Source: Pseudomonas solani (lineage in GTDB: Bacteria; Pseudomonadota; Gammaproteobacteria; Pseudomonadales; Pseudomonadaceae). From it: a stretch of 64,000 nt of DNA. Every line of letters begins with the position of its first letter. Positions within the stretch are counted from its first letter, which is position 1. The stretch is from positions 5,700,501 through 5,764,500 of the forward strand of contig NZ_AP023081.1 in NCBI RefSeq assembly GCF_026072635.1. Direction: 5' to 3'. Position numbers and translations under genes: made by a program. The notes under the pieces are model-generated. The model saw nothing but the letters and a program-made list of their open reading frames with translations. It was not told where the DNA came from and searched no databases. Below are positions 24,963 through 33,677 of the stretch, piece after piece.

Positions 24963-25271
24963 TCAGAGCATGCGCACCGGGAATACCGATGTGCCGTCCG
25001 CCCCCTTTGGCGATGGCCGTTCGACCATCACCTCGAAAATCGCCTTGTCCAGGCTGGGGTCCAGGGGCTCCAGTTCGATCAATCGCGTGCGGTTCCAATT
25101 CTCCGGTGTCGCACCCTCGATGCTGATATGGCCGCAAAGCCCATCCAGCGCAGCCCAGCCATCGAACTGCAGCACGCCGAAGTCCAGGGTCACGGAGCGG
25201 CGATCGAGCCGCACGGCTCCCTCGGCGAGCGCGGGGGAGTACAGGGTCAGATGTGCAAGCGAAGTGATCAT
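24963..25271 (-). CDS. Hypothetical protein, 102 aa
   Basis: The start at 25271 (MITSLAHLTLYSP) was chosen over an upstream ATG at 25322 because TGGAGG lies 8 nt before it. The protein is beta-rich and soluble, with no recognised domain. It may be cotranscribed with the 100-aa gene 64 bp downstream. Confidence 0.65.
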   Translation of the reverse strand: MITSLAHLTLYSPALAEGAVRLDRRSVTLDFGVLQFDGWAALDGLCGHISIEGATPENWNRTRLIELEPLDPSLDKAIFEVMVERPSPKGADGTSVFPVRML

Positions 25272-25942
25272 CCTGATACCTCCAGAAGCCTTGAAAACAG
25301 GCCTGGAAAAGGTCCGAAACACCCCAGGGGAGCACTAGCGGCTAGCGATAAACATGCCAGTAGAAGTTATTCCGCCGTTCTTGCAGATCAGCGGCCTTTT
25401 TCACGATAAAAGTTGTACGTCTCGATATCGCGCTGATGGCAAACAACCCAAAAGACCGGTGAACCGGTGCACTTCAAACAGGTATTACCTGTGCAACTTG
25501 CACGAGCAAAATGCACGATTCGGGCAACTTGCAATGCGTCTGGAGTGCGAGGGGTTCAATGTGGTGCGTCGTGCGCGACAGGGGTGCAGGGCGCGATCCT
25601 GCAATATCGGCTGATCACCGCCTTTTCGACCCAATACGGCGCCTGCGGGGATGTACGCCACGTTCATACAGCACCTGGAAGAGCCACCCCTAACAACTCC
25701 AAAGACATATCGGCAACTGTTGCTCATCAGCAGAAACAACCTGATATCAACGCGGCATCTCGATGATATTAAAAACATTCCAACAGACGAACGGGCCCGT
25801 CCGCCCCCCTATTCAAGCTGAACTCACACGGCCTCCCGGCCTTCTCAGTTACTACTCACGTGTATACCAACTTGAGGCCCGGTCGCTGCGGCATGCGTCG
25901 GGCTTATTTTTTGGATGGATCAACTTGTACTTGGATGTAGCC
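25272..25942. other. Non-coding region, about 670 bp
   Basis: Short ORFs here have poor codon use and no ribosome-binding sites, so no gene is called. The stretch is AT-richer than its surroundings and includes CATCTCGATGATATTAAAAA near 25750, which may hold a promoter for the gene at 25943. No repeats or RNA motifs were recognised. Confidence 0.5.
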
Positions 25943-26218
25943 ATGGCGTTTCAACCTTCCGGCGAAGAGTTGCAGAAGAGGCTGGATGCACGGCTGGACA
26001 GCCATATGTGCGTGGTGAAGTTTCGCGACGATGAGGTGGTGCTCTCCCTCCGTGACCTGCGCAGCGGGCAACTGACCGTCGTCTCCGGCCTGTTCCCCCG
26101 GCACTGGGCGAGCCGCGAGCAGTTCGACACACTCTGCGGGCCGCTGATCGATGAACTGGAGCGGATGCTGGAAAACGCCACGGACGCCAATGACGAAGAG
26201 CGGCTCGAAGGCTTCTGA
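25943..26218 (+). CDS. Hypothetical protein, 91 aa
   Basis: The reading frame opens at 25763 but the ATG at 25943 (MAFQPSGEELQKRLDARL) begins the part with coding character. It has a weak TTGGATG ribosome-binding site. The product is a small alpha/beta protein with an acidic C-terminal helix (LIDELERMLENATDANDEE). No domain was recognised. Confidence 0.55.
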   Translation: MAFQPSGEELQKRLDARLDSHMCVVKFRDDEVVLSLRDLRSGQLTVVSGLFPRHWASREQFDTLCGPLIDELERMLENATDANDEERLEGF

Positions 26219-26348
26219 GCCCGCCCGGCATCGCCATGCACAAAGATCGGAACCTGTGCGGCGTAGCCCTGCTCTATAGGTGCTTGGGAGGCGCCTGCGT
26301 GCGCGAACGGCGATAAGACCGTCGATTTGGAATGAACTGGAGATCTAC

Positions 26349-26576
26349 ATGGGCTGTTATCACATTTCCCCGACGGACAAGGGGTGGGAATTGCGCAAGG
26401 AAGGTGCAACGCGCCCGTCGAAGACCGCCAGCGAACGATCCGAGCTGCTCGATTGCATCGGCAACTTCATGCAGAACCGTGCGGGGACGGTAAAGGTGCA
26501 CAGCGAAGACGGCAGTGTCGAACAGGAGCTGCGCTACCCGCCCGCCCGCCGCTTTCACGACCAGGCGAGCGGCTAG
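26349..26576 (+). CDS. DUF2188-like small protein, 75 aa
   Basis: The sequence begins CYHISPTDKGWELRKEGATRP and later reads GTVKVHSEDGSVEQELRYP. This matches the DUF2188 pattern (a Trp-containing hairpin, a helix, then V-H-xxDG-xxxxE-xxY). The function of the family is unknown. CTGGAG lies 7 nt before the ATG. Confidence 0.75.
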   Translation: MGCYHISPTDKGWELRKEGATRPSKTASERSELLDCIGNFMQNRAGTVKVHSEDGSVEQELRYPPARRFHDQASG

Positions 26577-26584
26577 CGCCGCGG

Positions 26585-26812
26585 TCAGGACCGCGAGATA
26601 CCGGTCAGGGTGATGCCGTAGCGCTTGAGCAACTGCATCGCCGGCTCGCTGCTGGGGTCCTCGCTCTCCGCGAACTCACCGGCCTGCAGATTCGCGCGGG
26701 CCCACTCCAGCAGTTCGCGGTTGGCATCTTCCATGTCGGGTTTGCTCGTCGCCTTGCTGTCCAGCGTCGCGGTGTTGTTGTCCTTGCTGTAGGTGATGGT
26801 CCAGTGCGCCAT
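26585..26812 (-). CDS. Hypothetical protein, 75 aa
   Basis: The start at 26812 (MAHWTITYSKDNNTATLDS) has GGAGG 8 nt upstream and was preferred over an ATG at 26857. The product is a short beta hairpin followed by an acidic helical part (PDMEDANRELLEWARANL). It is convergent with the DUF2188 gene, 8 bp apart. Function unknown. Confidence 0.65.
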   Translation of the reverse strand: MAHWTITYSKDNNTATLDSKATSKPDMEDANRELLEWARANLQAGEFAESEDPSSEPAMQLLKRYGITLTGISRS

Positions 26813-27001
26813 GACGATGACCTCCGTTGGCGGGTATACCTGAGCTGACTGGCACAAGCGCCCGCGAGTTCATTGCAATCCCTCCTTTCCCGACTTGAAC
26901 TTTCCTCCTGCCGCTTCCCTCGAAATGCCATCGACGCCGCCGCTTCGCTGCACGCTCGGCGCCATTCACGTCGCTTTCGCAACAGGAGGCTTGGTCCAGG
27001 G

Positions 27002-28180
27002 ATGATCCCGCCGCATACCCCGTCACCGATGAATACCCGCATGGCCCCCGGCCTTCTGCTGGCCGCCGTGCTGCTCGCCGGCTGCCAGGAACACGAGGCA
27101 CCCAAGCCGGTGCAGCGCGTGCTGGTGCAGAGCATCGAGGCCGCCGACTTCAGCGCCGAGGTGCGCCTCACCGGCGACATCCAGGCCCGCGTCGAAGCGC
27201 AACAGGCCTTCCGTGTCGGCGGCAAGATCATCGAGCGCCTGGCGGACGTGGGCGATCAGGTCAAGGCCCAGCAAGTGCTGGCGCGCCTCGACCCGCAGGA
27301 GCAGCTCAGCAACCTCGACACCGCCAATGCCGCCGTGGAAGCCCAGCGCGCCCAGCTCAAGGAGGCCGAACTGAACTTCGAGCGGCAACGCAAGCTGCTG
27401 CCCAAGGGCTACACCAGCCAAAGCGAATTCGACCAGGCCCAGGCGCAGCTGCGCGCCACCCGCAGCGCCCTGGAAGCGGCCGAAGCCCAGGCCGCCAACG
27501 CCCGCGACATGCTGGCCTACACCGAGCTCAAGGCCTCCGCCGATGGGGTGATCACTACCCGCCACGCGGAAGTCGGCCAGGTGGTGCAGGCCACGGTGCC
27601 GATCTTCACCCTGGCCCGTGAAGGCGAGCGCGATGCGGTGTTCAACGTCTACGAATCACTGTTCGACCAGCAGCTGGAGAGCCAGGACGTGGTCGTCGCC
27701 CTCCTCGGCCAGCCGGACATCAGCGCCAAGGGCCAGGTGCGCGAAATCACCCCCACCATCGACCCGCAGAGCGGCACCCTCAAGGTCAAGGTGGCGCTGG
27801 AGCAGGTGCCGCCACAGATGAACCTCGGCGCCGTGGTCACCACGCTGCTCAGGCCCCGCAGCGGCGATGGCGTGTTACTGCCCTGGTCGGCGCTGTCCAA
27901 ATCCGGGCGCCAGCCGGCGGTGTGGCTGGTGGACACGGAGCAGCGGGTATCGCTGCACAAGGTCGGCGCGGTGCGCTACGCCAGCGGCAAGGTGCTGGTG
28001 GGCAAGGGCCTGGAAGCGGGCCAGAAGGTGGTGATCGCCGGCGGCCAGCTGCTGCACCCCGGCCAGCGCGTGGAAATTGCCCGGGCCGAACAGGCGGCAG
28101 AGCCCGACAAGGCCGCCGCCGTGCGTGAGGACCAGGCCGCGCCGCAGCCCCAGGTCGAAGGGAGCGTGCCCCATGAATGA
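27002..28180 (+). CDS. triA: RND efflux membrane fusion lipoprotein, TriA-like
   Basis: This periplasmic adaptor has a lipoprotein signal (LLLAAVLLAGC lipobox), a lipoyl/barrel-sandwich part split around a coiled-coil hairpin (about residues 85-190, ANAAVEAQRAQLKEAELNFERQRK) and a beta-barrel. It links the RND pump to the outer-membrane channel. The start at 27002 has AGGAGG upstream at a long 12-nt spacing; an ATG at 27029 is an alternative. The next two genes are a second adaptor and an RND pump. Two adaptors for one pump is the TriABC arrangement of P. aeruginosa, which exports triclosan. Confidence 0.8.
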   Translation: MIPPHTPSPMNTRMAPGLLLAAVLLAGCQEHEAPKPVQRVLVQSIEAADFSAEVRLTGDIQARVEAQQAFRVGGKIIERLADVGDQVKAQQVLARLDPQEQLSNLDTANAAVEAQRAQLKEAELNFERQRKLLPKGYTSQSEFDQAQAQLRATRSALEAAEAQAANARDMLAYTELKASADGVITTRHAEVGQVVQATVPIFTLAREGERDAVFNVYESLFDQQLESQDVVVALLGQPDISAKGQVREITPTIDPQSGTLKVKVALEQVPPQMNLGAVVTTLLRPRSGDGVLLPWSALSKSGRQPAVWLVDTEQRVSLHKVGAVRYASGKVLVGKGLEAGQKVVIAGGQLLHPGQRVEIARAEQAAEPDKAAAVREDQAAPQPQVEGSVPHE

Positions 28181-29270
28181 CGCCACCCGCCGCGCCTGCC
28201 TGCTGCCCCTGGCCGCCCTGCTCCTCGCCGGCTGCGGCGAGAAGGAACAGCCACCACCACCGCCCCGCCCGGTGCTCAGCCTGGTGGTGCAGAGCCAGCA
28301 CCAGCAGAGCGTCGGCCACTTCGCCGGCACCATCCAGGCGCGCTACGAAACCACCCTGGGCTTCCGCACCAACGGGCGTATCGCCTCCCGCGCGGTGGAT
28401 GTCGGCGACAAGGTGGCCGAGGGCGCCCTGCTCGCCACCCTCGACCCCACCGACCAGCAGAACCGCCTGCGTGCCAGCGAGGGCGATCGCGCCAGCGCCG
28501 AAGCGCAGTGGATAGACGCCCAGGCCGACGCCCGCCGCCAGGAGGAGCTGTTCACCCGGGGCGTTGGCGCCAAGGCCAACCTCGACGCGGCCCGCACCCG
28601 CCTGAAGACCACCCGCGCCAGCCTCGACCAGGCCCGCGCCGCAGAACAGCAGGCCAGCGACCAGCTCGCCTACACCCGCCTGACCACCGATTTCGACGGC
28701 GTGGTCACCGCCTGGCGCGCCGAGGCCGGCCAGGTGGTCGCCGCCGGCCAGGAGGTGGTGACCCTGGCCCGCCCGGAAGTGCGCGAAGCCGTGTTCGACC
28801 TGCCGGACGACCTCGCCGGGGCCATCCCCGAAGACGCCCGCTTCACCGTGGTCGCCCAATTGCAGGGTGAGGCCAGCACCACCGGCCACATCCGCGAAAT
28901 GGCGCCCCAGGCCGACGCGGCCACCCGGACCCGCCGGGTGCGCCTGAGCCTGGAGCAGACCCCGGAAAGCTTCCGCCTCGGCACCACGGTGCGGGTGGAG
29001 CTGAGCAGCCCCGTGGCACCCCGCGTCAGCCTGCCCGCCAGCGTGCTGGTGCGCGCCGAGCCCGGCGCCCCTGAGGATCGTGGGCAGGTCTGGGTGGTGG
29101 ACGAGAACGCCGCCGTGGTGCACCGCCGCGAGGTGCAGGTGCTGCGCCGCGAAGGCGATCGCGTGCTGATAGGCAAGGGCCTCGCCGACGGCGAGCGGGT
29201 GGTCAGCGCCGGGGTCAACAGCCTCAAGGAAGGCCAAGCGGTGAAACTGGATGAAGGGGATCGGCCATGA
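28173..29270 (+). CDS. triB: Second RND membrane fusion lipoprotein, TriB-like
   Basis: The 365-residue adaptor has its own lipoprotein signal (LPLAALLLAGCGEKE), a proline-rich linker (PPPPPRP), lipoyl and hairpin segments, and a beta-barrel. It overlaps triA by 8 bp and triC by ATGA, so all three are translated together. GGGAG precedes the ATG. In the P. aeruginosa TriABC pump both adaptors are needed. Confidence 0.8.
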   Translation: MNDATRRACLLPLAALLLAGCGEKEQPPPPPRPVLSLVVQSQHQQSVGHFAGTIQARYETTLGFRTNGRIASRAVDVGDKVAEGALLATLDPTDQQNRLRASEGDRASAEAQWIDAQADARRQEELFTRGVGAKANLDAARTRLKTTRASLDQARAAEQQASDQLAYTRLTTDFDGVVTAWRAEAGQVVAAGQEVVTLARPEVREAVFDLPDDLAGAIPEDARFTVVAQLQGEASTTGHIREMAPQADAATRTRRVRLSLEQTPESFRLGTTVRVELSSPVAPRVSLPASVLVRAEPGAPEDRGQVWVVDENAAVVHRREVQVLRREGDRVLIGKGLADGERVVSAGVNSLKEGQAVKLDEGDRP

Positions 29271-32200
29271 GTGATGCCAAGGGCGGCTTCAACCTCTCGG
29301 AATGGGCGCTGCGGCACCAATCCTTCGCCTGGTACCTGATGGCCGTGGCGCTGGTGATGGGGGTGTTCTCCTACTTCGAGCTGGGCCGCGAGGAAGACCC
29401 GGCCTTCACCATCAAGACCATGGTCATCCAGACCCGCTGGCCCGGCGCCACGGTCAACGACACCCTGGAACAGGTCACCGACCGCATCGAGAAGAAGCTG
29501 GAGGAACTGGACAGCCTCGACTACGTGAAGAGCTACACGCGCCCGGGGGAATCCACCGTCTTCGTCTACCTCAAGGACACCACCGACGGCACCGAGATCC
29601 CCGACATCTGGTACCAGGTGCGCAAGAAGATCGACGACATCCGCGGCGAATTTCCCCAGGGCCTGCAGGGCCCGGCGTTCAACGACGAGTTCGGCGACGT
29701 CTACGGCAGCCTCTACGCCTTCACCGGCGACGGCCTCAGCTACCGCCAGCTGCGCGACTACGTCGAGCGCGTGCGCCTGGACATCCGCAGCGTCAAGGAC
29801 CTGGGCAAGGTGCAGCTGATCGGCGAGCAGGACGAGGTGTTCTACCTCAACTTCTCCACCCGCAAGCTGGCCGCCCTGGGCCTCGACCAGCGCCAGGTGA
29901 TGCAGAGCCTGCAGGCACAGAACAGCGTCACGCCCTCGGGGGTGATCGAGGCCGGCGCCGAGCGCATTTCGGTGCGCACCTCCGGCGAATTCCGCACCCA
30001 GGCGGACCTGGAGGCGGTGAACCTGCGCATCAACGACCGCTTCTACCGCCTGGCCGACCTGGCCAGCATCCAGCGCAGCTACCAGGACCCGCCCACCTCG
30101 CTGTTCCGCTTCAACGGCGAGCCGGCCATCGGCCTGGCCGTGGCCATGCGCGACGGCGGCAATATCCAGACCTTCGGCGCGGCGCTGCATGCGCGCATGC
30201 AGGAAGTGACCAACGAGCTGCCCATCGGCGTCGGCGTGCACCAGGTGTCGAACCAGGCCGAGGTGGTGGAGAAGGCCATCGGCGGCTTCACCAGCGCGCT
30301 ATTCGAGGCGGTGATCATCGTCCTGGTGGTGAGCTTCATCAGCCTCGGCGTGCGCGCCGGCCTGGTGGTGGCCTGCTCGATTCCCCTGGTGCTGGCCCTG
30401 GTCTTCGTGTTCATGGAGTACAGCGGCATCACCATGCAGCGCATCTCCCTCGGCGCCCTGATCATCGCCCTCGGCCTGCTGGTGGACGACGCCATGATCA
30501 CAGTCGAAATGATGGTCACCCGCCTGGAGCTGGGCGATTCGCGGCACGACGCCGCCACCTACGCCTACACCTCCACCGCCTTCCCCATGCTCACCGGCAC
30601 CCTGGTCACCGTGGCCGGCTTCGTGCCCATCGGCCTCAACGCCAGCTCGGCGGGCGAATACACCTTCACCCTGTTCGCGGTGATCGCCGTCGCCCTGTTG
30701 CTGTCGTGGATAGTCGCGGTGCTTTTCGCCCCGGTGATCGCCGTGCACGTGCTGCCCGCCACGCTCAAGCACAAGGAAGAGAAGAAGGGCCGCATGACCC
30801 GCCTCATGGACCGCGGCCTGCGCCTGGCCATGGGGCACCGCTGGGCGACCATCCTGCTCACCGTGGCGCTGTTCGGCGGCTCGCTGTTCCTCATGCAGTT
30901 CGTCCAGCAGCAGTTCTTCCCCTCCTCCGACCGCCCCGAGCTGCTGGTGGACCTGAACCTGCCGCAGAACAGCAGCATCGCCGAGACCCGCGCGGTGATG
31001 GACCGCTTCGAGGCCAAGCTCAAGGGCGATGACGACATCCAGCGCTGGAGCTCCTACATCGGCGAAGGCGCGGTGCGCTTCTACCTGCCCCTCGACCAGC
31101 AACTGCAGAACCCCTACTACGGCCAGCTGGTGATAGTCGCCAAGGACATGGACGCCCGGCAGCGCCTGTCCGCCCGCCTCAAGCAGCGCCTGCGCGACGA
31201 GTTCGTCGGCATCAGCGGCTACGTGCAGCCCCTGGAGATGGGCCCGCCGGTGGGCCGGCCGATCCAGTACCGGGTCAGCGGCCCGGACATCGACAAGGTG
31301 CGCGACTACGCCATGGCGCTGGCCGCGCGGCTGGATGCCAACCCCAACGTCGGCGAGATGATCTACGACTGGAACGAGCCCGGGCGCGTGCTGAAGATCG
31401 ACATCGCCCAGGACAAGGCGCGCCAGCTGGGCCTCTCCTCCGAGGATGTGGCGCAGATGATGAACGGCGTGGTCACCGGCGCCACCATCACCCAGGTGCG
31501 CGACAGCATCTACCTGGTCAACCTGGTGGGCCGCTCCGCCGAGGGCGAACGCAACTCGCCGGAGACCCTGGAAAACCTGCAGATCGTCACCCCCAACGGC
31601 ACCTCCATCCCGCTCAAGGCCTTCGCCACCGTGGGCTACGAACTGGAGCAACCGCTGGTGTGGCGCCGCGACCGCAAGCCCACCATCACCCTCAAGGCCA
31701 GCGTCCACGGCGACATGCAGCCCACCGACCTGATGGCCAGGCTCAAGCCCGAGGTGGACGACTTCGCCGCCAAGCTGCCCGCCTCCTACCGCATCACCCC
31801 CGGTGGCACGGTGGAAGAAAGCGGCAAGGCCCAGGGCCCCATCGGCCGGGTGGTGCCGCTGATGCTGTTCCTCATGGCCACCTTCCTGATGATCCAGCTG
31901 CAAAGCGTGCAGAAGATGTTCCTGGTGGCCAGCGTGGCGCCCCTGGGGCTGATCGGCGTGGTGCTCGCGCTGCTGCCCACCGGCACGCCGCTGGGCTTCG
32001 TGGCCATCCTCGGGGTACTGGCGCTGATCGGCATCATCATCCGCAACTCGGTGATCCTGGTGACCCAGATCGACGAGTTCGAACGCGAGGGCGCCAACCC
32101 CTGGGACGCGGTGATCGAAGCCACCCACCACCGCACCCGGCCCATCCTCCTCACCGCCGCGGCCGCCAGCCTGGGCATGCTGCCCATCGCCCGCGAAGTG

Positions 32201-32353
32201 TTCTGGGGCCCCATGGCCTTCGCCATGATCGGCGGCATCATCATCGCCACCCTGCTCACCCTGTTCTTCCTCCCCGCCCTCTACGTCGCCTGGTATCGCA
32301 TCCACGAACCTGACGATGACACGCCCCCGGCCCAAAACCCGCAGGAGGCGTAG
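29267..32353 (+). CDS. triC: RND efflux pump, TriC-like
   Basis: The 1028-residue inner-membrane pump has the RND plan: a first helix near residue 15-33, a large periplasmic loop, helices near 340-530, a second loop and a last helix group near 855-1010. The pump uses the proton gradient; the DD pair in LGLLVDDAMITVE (near residue 408) fits the proton-relay aspartates in helix 4. No outer-membrane channel gene follows, as with TriABC, which uses the separately encoded OpmH. No regulator gene is adjacent. Confidence 0.85.
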   Translation: MSDAKGGFNLSEWALRHQSFAWYLMAVALVMGVFSYFELGREEDPAFTIKTMVIQTRWPGATVNDTLEQVTDRIEKKLEELDSLDYVKSYTRPGESTVFVYLKDTTDGTEIPDIWYQVRKKIDDIRGEFPQGLQGPAFNDEFGDVYGSLYAFTGDGLSYRQLRDYVERVRLDIRSVKDLGKVQLIGEQDEVFYLNFSTRKLAALGLDQRQVMQSLQAQNSVTPSGVIEAGAERISVRTSGEFRTQADLEAVNLRINDRFYRLADLASIQRSYQDPPTSLFRFNGEPAIGLAVAMRDGGNIQTFGAALHARMQEVTNELPIGVGVHQVSNQAEVVEKAIGGFTSALFEAVIIVLVVSFISLGVRAGLVVACSIPLVLALVFVFMEYSGITMQRISLGALIIALGLLVDDAMITVEMMVTRLELGDSRHDAATYAYTSTAFPMLTGTLVTVAGFVPIGLNASSAGEYTFTLFAVIAVALLLSWIVAVLFAPVIAVHVLPATLKHKEEKKGRMTRLMDRGLRLAMGHRWATILLTVALFGGSLFLMQFVQQQFFPSSDRPELLVDLNLPQNSSIAETRAVMDRFEAKLKGDDDIQRWSSYIGEGAVRFYLPLDQQLQNPYYGQLVIVAKDMDARQRLSARLKQRLRDEFVGISGYVQPLEMGPPVGRPIQYRVSGPDIDKVRDYAMALAARLDANPNVGEMIYDWNEPGRVLKIDIAQDKARQLGLSSEDVAQMMNGVVTGATITQVRDSIYLVNLVGRSAEGERNSPETLENLQIVTPNGTSIPLKAFATVGYELEQPLVWRRDRKPTITLKASVHGDMQPTDLMARLKPEVDDFAAKLPASYRITPGGTVEESGKAQGPIGRVVPLMLFLMATFLMIQLQSVQKMFLVASVAPLGLIGVVLALLPTGTPLGFVAILGVLALIGIIIRNSVILVTQIDEFEREGANPWDAVIEATHHRTRPILLTAAAASLGMLPIAREVFWGPMAFAMIGGIIIATLLTLFFLPALYVAWYRIHEPDDDTPPAQNPQEA

Positions 32354-32673
32354 GGGCGACTTCAGTCGCCCAGCGGCGCGCAGCACCGCCGTAAGGTGGA
32401 CCACGCTCCATCGGTCCACCATTCGGTGCCATGCCGGGTACCCCTGGTGGATGAAAAAAGCGTCATCCACCCTACAGACGTGCACCCGCAAGGTCCGAGA
32501 CAGGGAAGGTTGTAGGGGCGTCTTCAGTCGCCCAGCGGTGCGCAGCACCGCCGTAGGGTGGACCACGCTCCATCGGTCCACCATTCGGCGCCATGCCGGG
32601 TACCTCTGGTGGATGAAAAAAGCGTCATCCACCCTACAGGCGTGCACCCGCAAGGTCCGAGACAGGGAAGGTT
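32350..32673. repeat. Tandem duplication, 2 x 162 bp, carrying a hairpin repeat
   Basis: Copies at 32350-32511 and 32512-32673 are nearly identical, differing at few positions. Each begins GTAGGGGCG and holds inverted GGTCCACC elements plus a 26-nt hairpin (32446-32471 and 32608-32633) that starts GGTGGATGA and ends CGTCATCCACC. The first copy begins inside the last codons of triC. It looks like a local duplication of a REP unit. Confidence 0.85.
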
Positions 32674-32804
32674 GTAGGGTGGGCCGGGCGGCGCTCCGCC
32701 TCAGCCCACCAGCACCGCACAAGCGCTTCGCGAGCGGAGCTCGCTCCTACGGGACTGTGCCTTGGCACACACCCGTGGGAGCGAATTCATTCGCGATGGG
32801 CCGA
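32674..32804. repeat. Cluster of REP-type inverted elements
   Basis: Starting again with GTAGGG, this stretch holds a GTGGGCCG/CAGCCCAC pair and two convergent elements, GCGAGCGGAGCTCGCTCCTA and GTGGGAGCGAATTCATTCGC. Such units are typical of Pseudomonas REPs and often mark 3' ends. Confidence 0.75.
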
Positions 32805-32805
32805 C

Positions 32806-33102
32806 TCAGGCGTTGCGATGCAGCTCGGCCAGCTTGGCGGCGGCCTCTTCGATGCGCGCCTTGAGCGCTTCGATCTCGTCGCGGCGTTCGGCGATCACCC
32901 GTTTCGCCGGGCACTGCCCCGTGAGGCCACGGGCGAGTACCACGCCCCCGGTGCCGGCGCGCAGCCAGCCCACCAGGCCACCCTGGCGCAGGCCTGTGCC
33001 GACCATCACCAGGCCACCGGCGATGCACAGGAAGCGTTCCCAGCCCTCGACGTTATGGGGGCGGGCAGCGTTTTCGCGGGACTGCGGTTCGAAAGCGACC
33101 AT
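32806..33102 (-). CDS. DUF2892-type membrane protein, 98 aa
   Basis: The protein reads RFLCIAGGLVMVGTGLRQGGLVGWLRAGTGGVVLARGLTG then QCPAKRV. Two glycine-rich hydrophobic helices and the TGQCP end match DUF2892 (YgaP membrane part). The C-terminal 30 residues are a charged coiled-coil-like helix (RRDEIEALKARIEEAAAKLAEL). AGGAGAACACC lies before the ATG. Function unknown. Confidence 0.8.
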   Translation of the reverse strand: MVAFEPQSRENAARPHNVEGWERFLCIAGGLVMVGTGLRQGGLVGWLRAGTGGVVLARGLTGQCPAKRVIAERRDEIEALKARIEEAAAKLAELHRNA

Positions 33103-33215
33103 GGTGTTCTCCTGGCTCTATGGGGTTGTAGTAACGACTGGCCAGGCGCGTGCGGGGTTCAGAGTGCTGGACGAGCGGAGCGCGGCGCCGCCGGAAAGCG
33201 ACGGCGCCGCAGGGG

Positions 33216-33467
33216 TCACACGGGTTTATGGCCGTGGTCGAGGCTCTGGTCCACCAGCCAGCGACCGTGGGCCAGGGACGCCCGCCGGGCGCTGTCTTCC
33301 TCGGCGAGGAAGGCGGAGTTGGCGGGCAGTGGGATGCGCCGGGTGCGGCTGCCATCGGGCGCGGTGATGTGCAGCCCGCCGGCCCAGGGCGTGGGAATGC
33401 CCGGGTGCTCGATCAGGTGCGCGGTGATGATGTGATCGCGGTGGGTGAGCTGGTTGCTGCTGTTCAT
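33216..33467 (-). CDS. Hypothetical protein, 83 aa
   Basis: The small protein starts MNSSNQLTHRDHIITAHLIEH and has TGGAGG 7 nt upstream of the ATG at 33467. It is His-rich and hydrophilic. The pattern is of the small conserved unknowns of Pseudomonas. It is divergent from the MocR-type gene at 33678, with 210 bp between them. Confidence 0.65.
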   Translation of the reverse strand: MNSSNQLTHRDHIITAHLIEHPGIPTPWAGGLHITAPDGSRTRRIPLPANSAFLAEEDSARRASLAHGRWLVDQSLDHGHKPV

Positions 33468-33677
33468 GGCTGTGCCTCCATTCGCGGGGCGGCCGCCTGG
33501 ATTCAACGGCCGCTCCCTCGCAGGTGGATGCCCGACGGGCATGCGGACCTTCACCTTAGCGCAGGCCCGCCTCCTGCCCACCCGGCCCGACGAAACGCAT
33601 CGCCACGGGGCGCAGCGAAAGCCTTCTCTCCACCCCGCCCCATGGGTAATCTCCCGCCACCACCCGCCGGAGCCACC

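Noticed and set aside
29302..31032. 576-codon frame inside triC
   Set aside because: It is an out-of-frame reading of the pump gene, with low-complexity Arg/Pro/Gly composition.
27002..32353. CusABC-type metal efflux
   Set aside because: There are two adaptor lipoproteins and no Met-rich metal sites or channel gene; the order fits TriABC.
32350..32673. CRISPR array
   Set aside because: There are only two copies, 162 bp long, without spacers. It is a tandem duplication.
32316..32864. 182-codon frame over the tandem duplication
   Set aside because: It translates REP hairpins, giving repeated MKKASSTL-type peptides, and starts inside triC.
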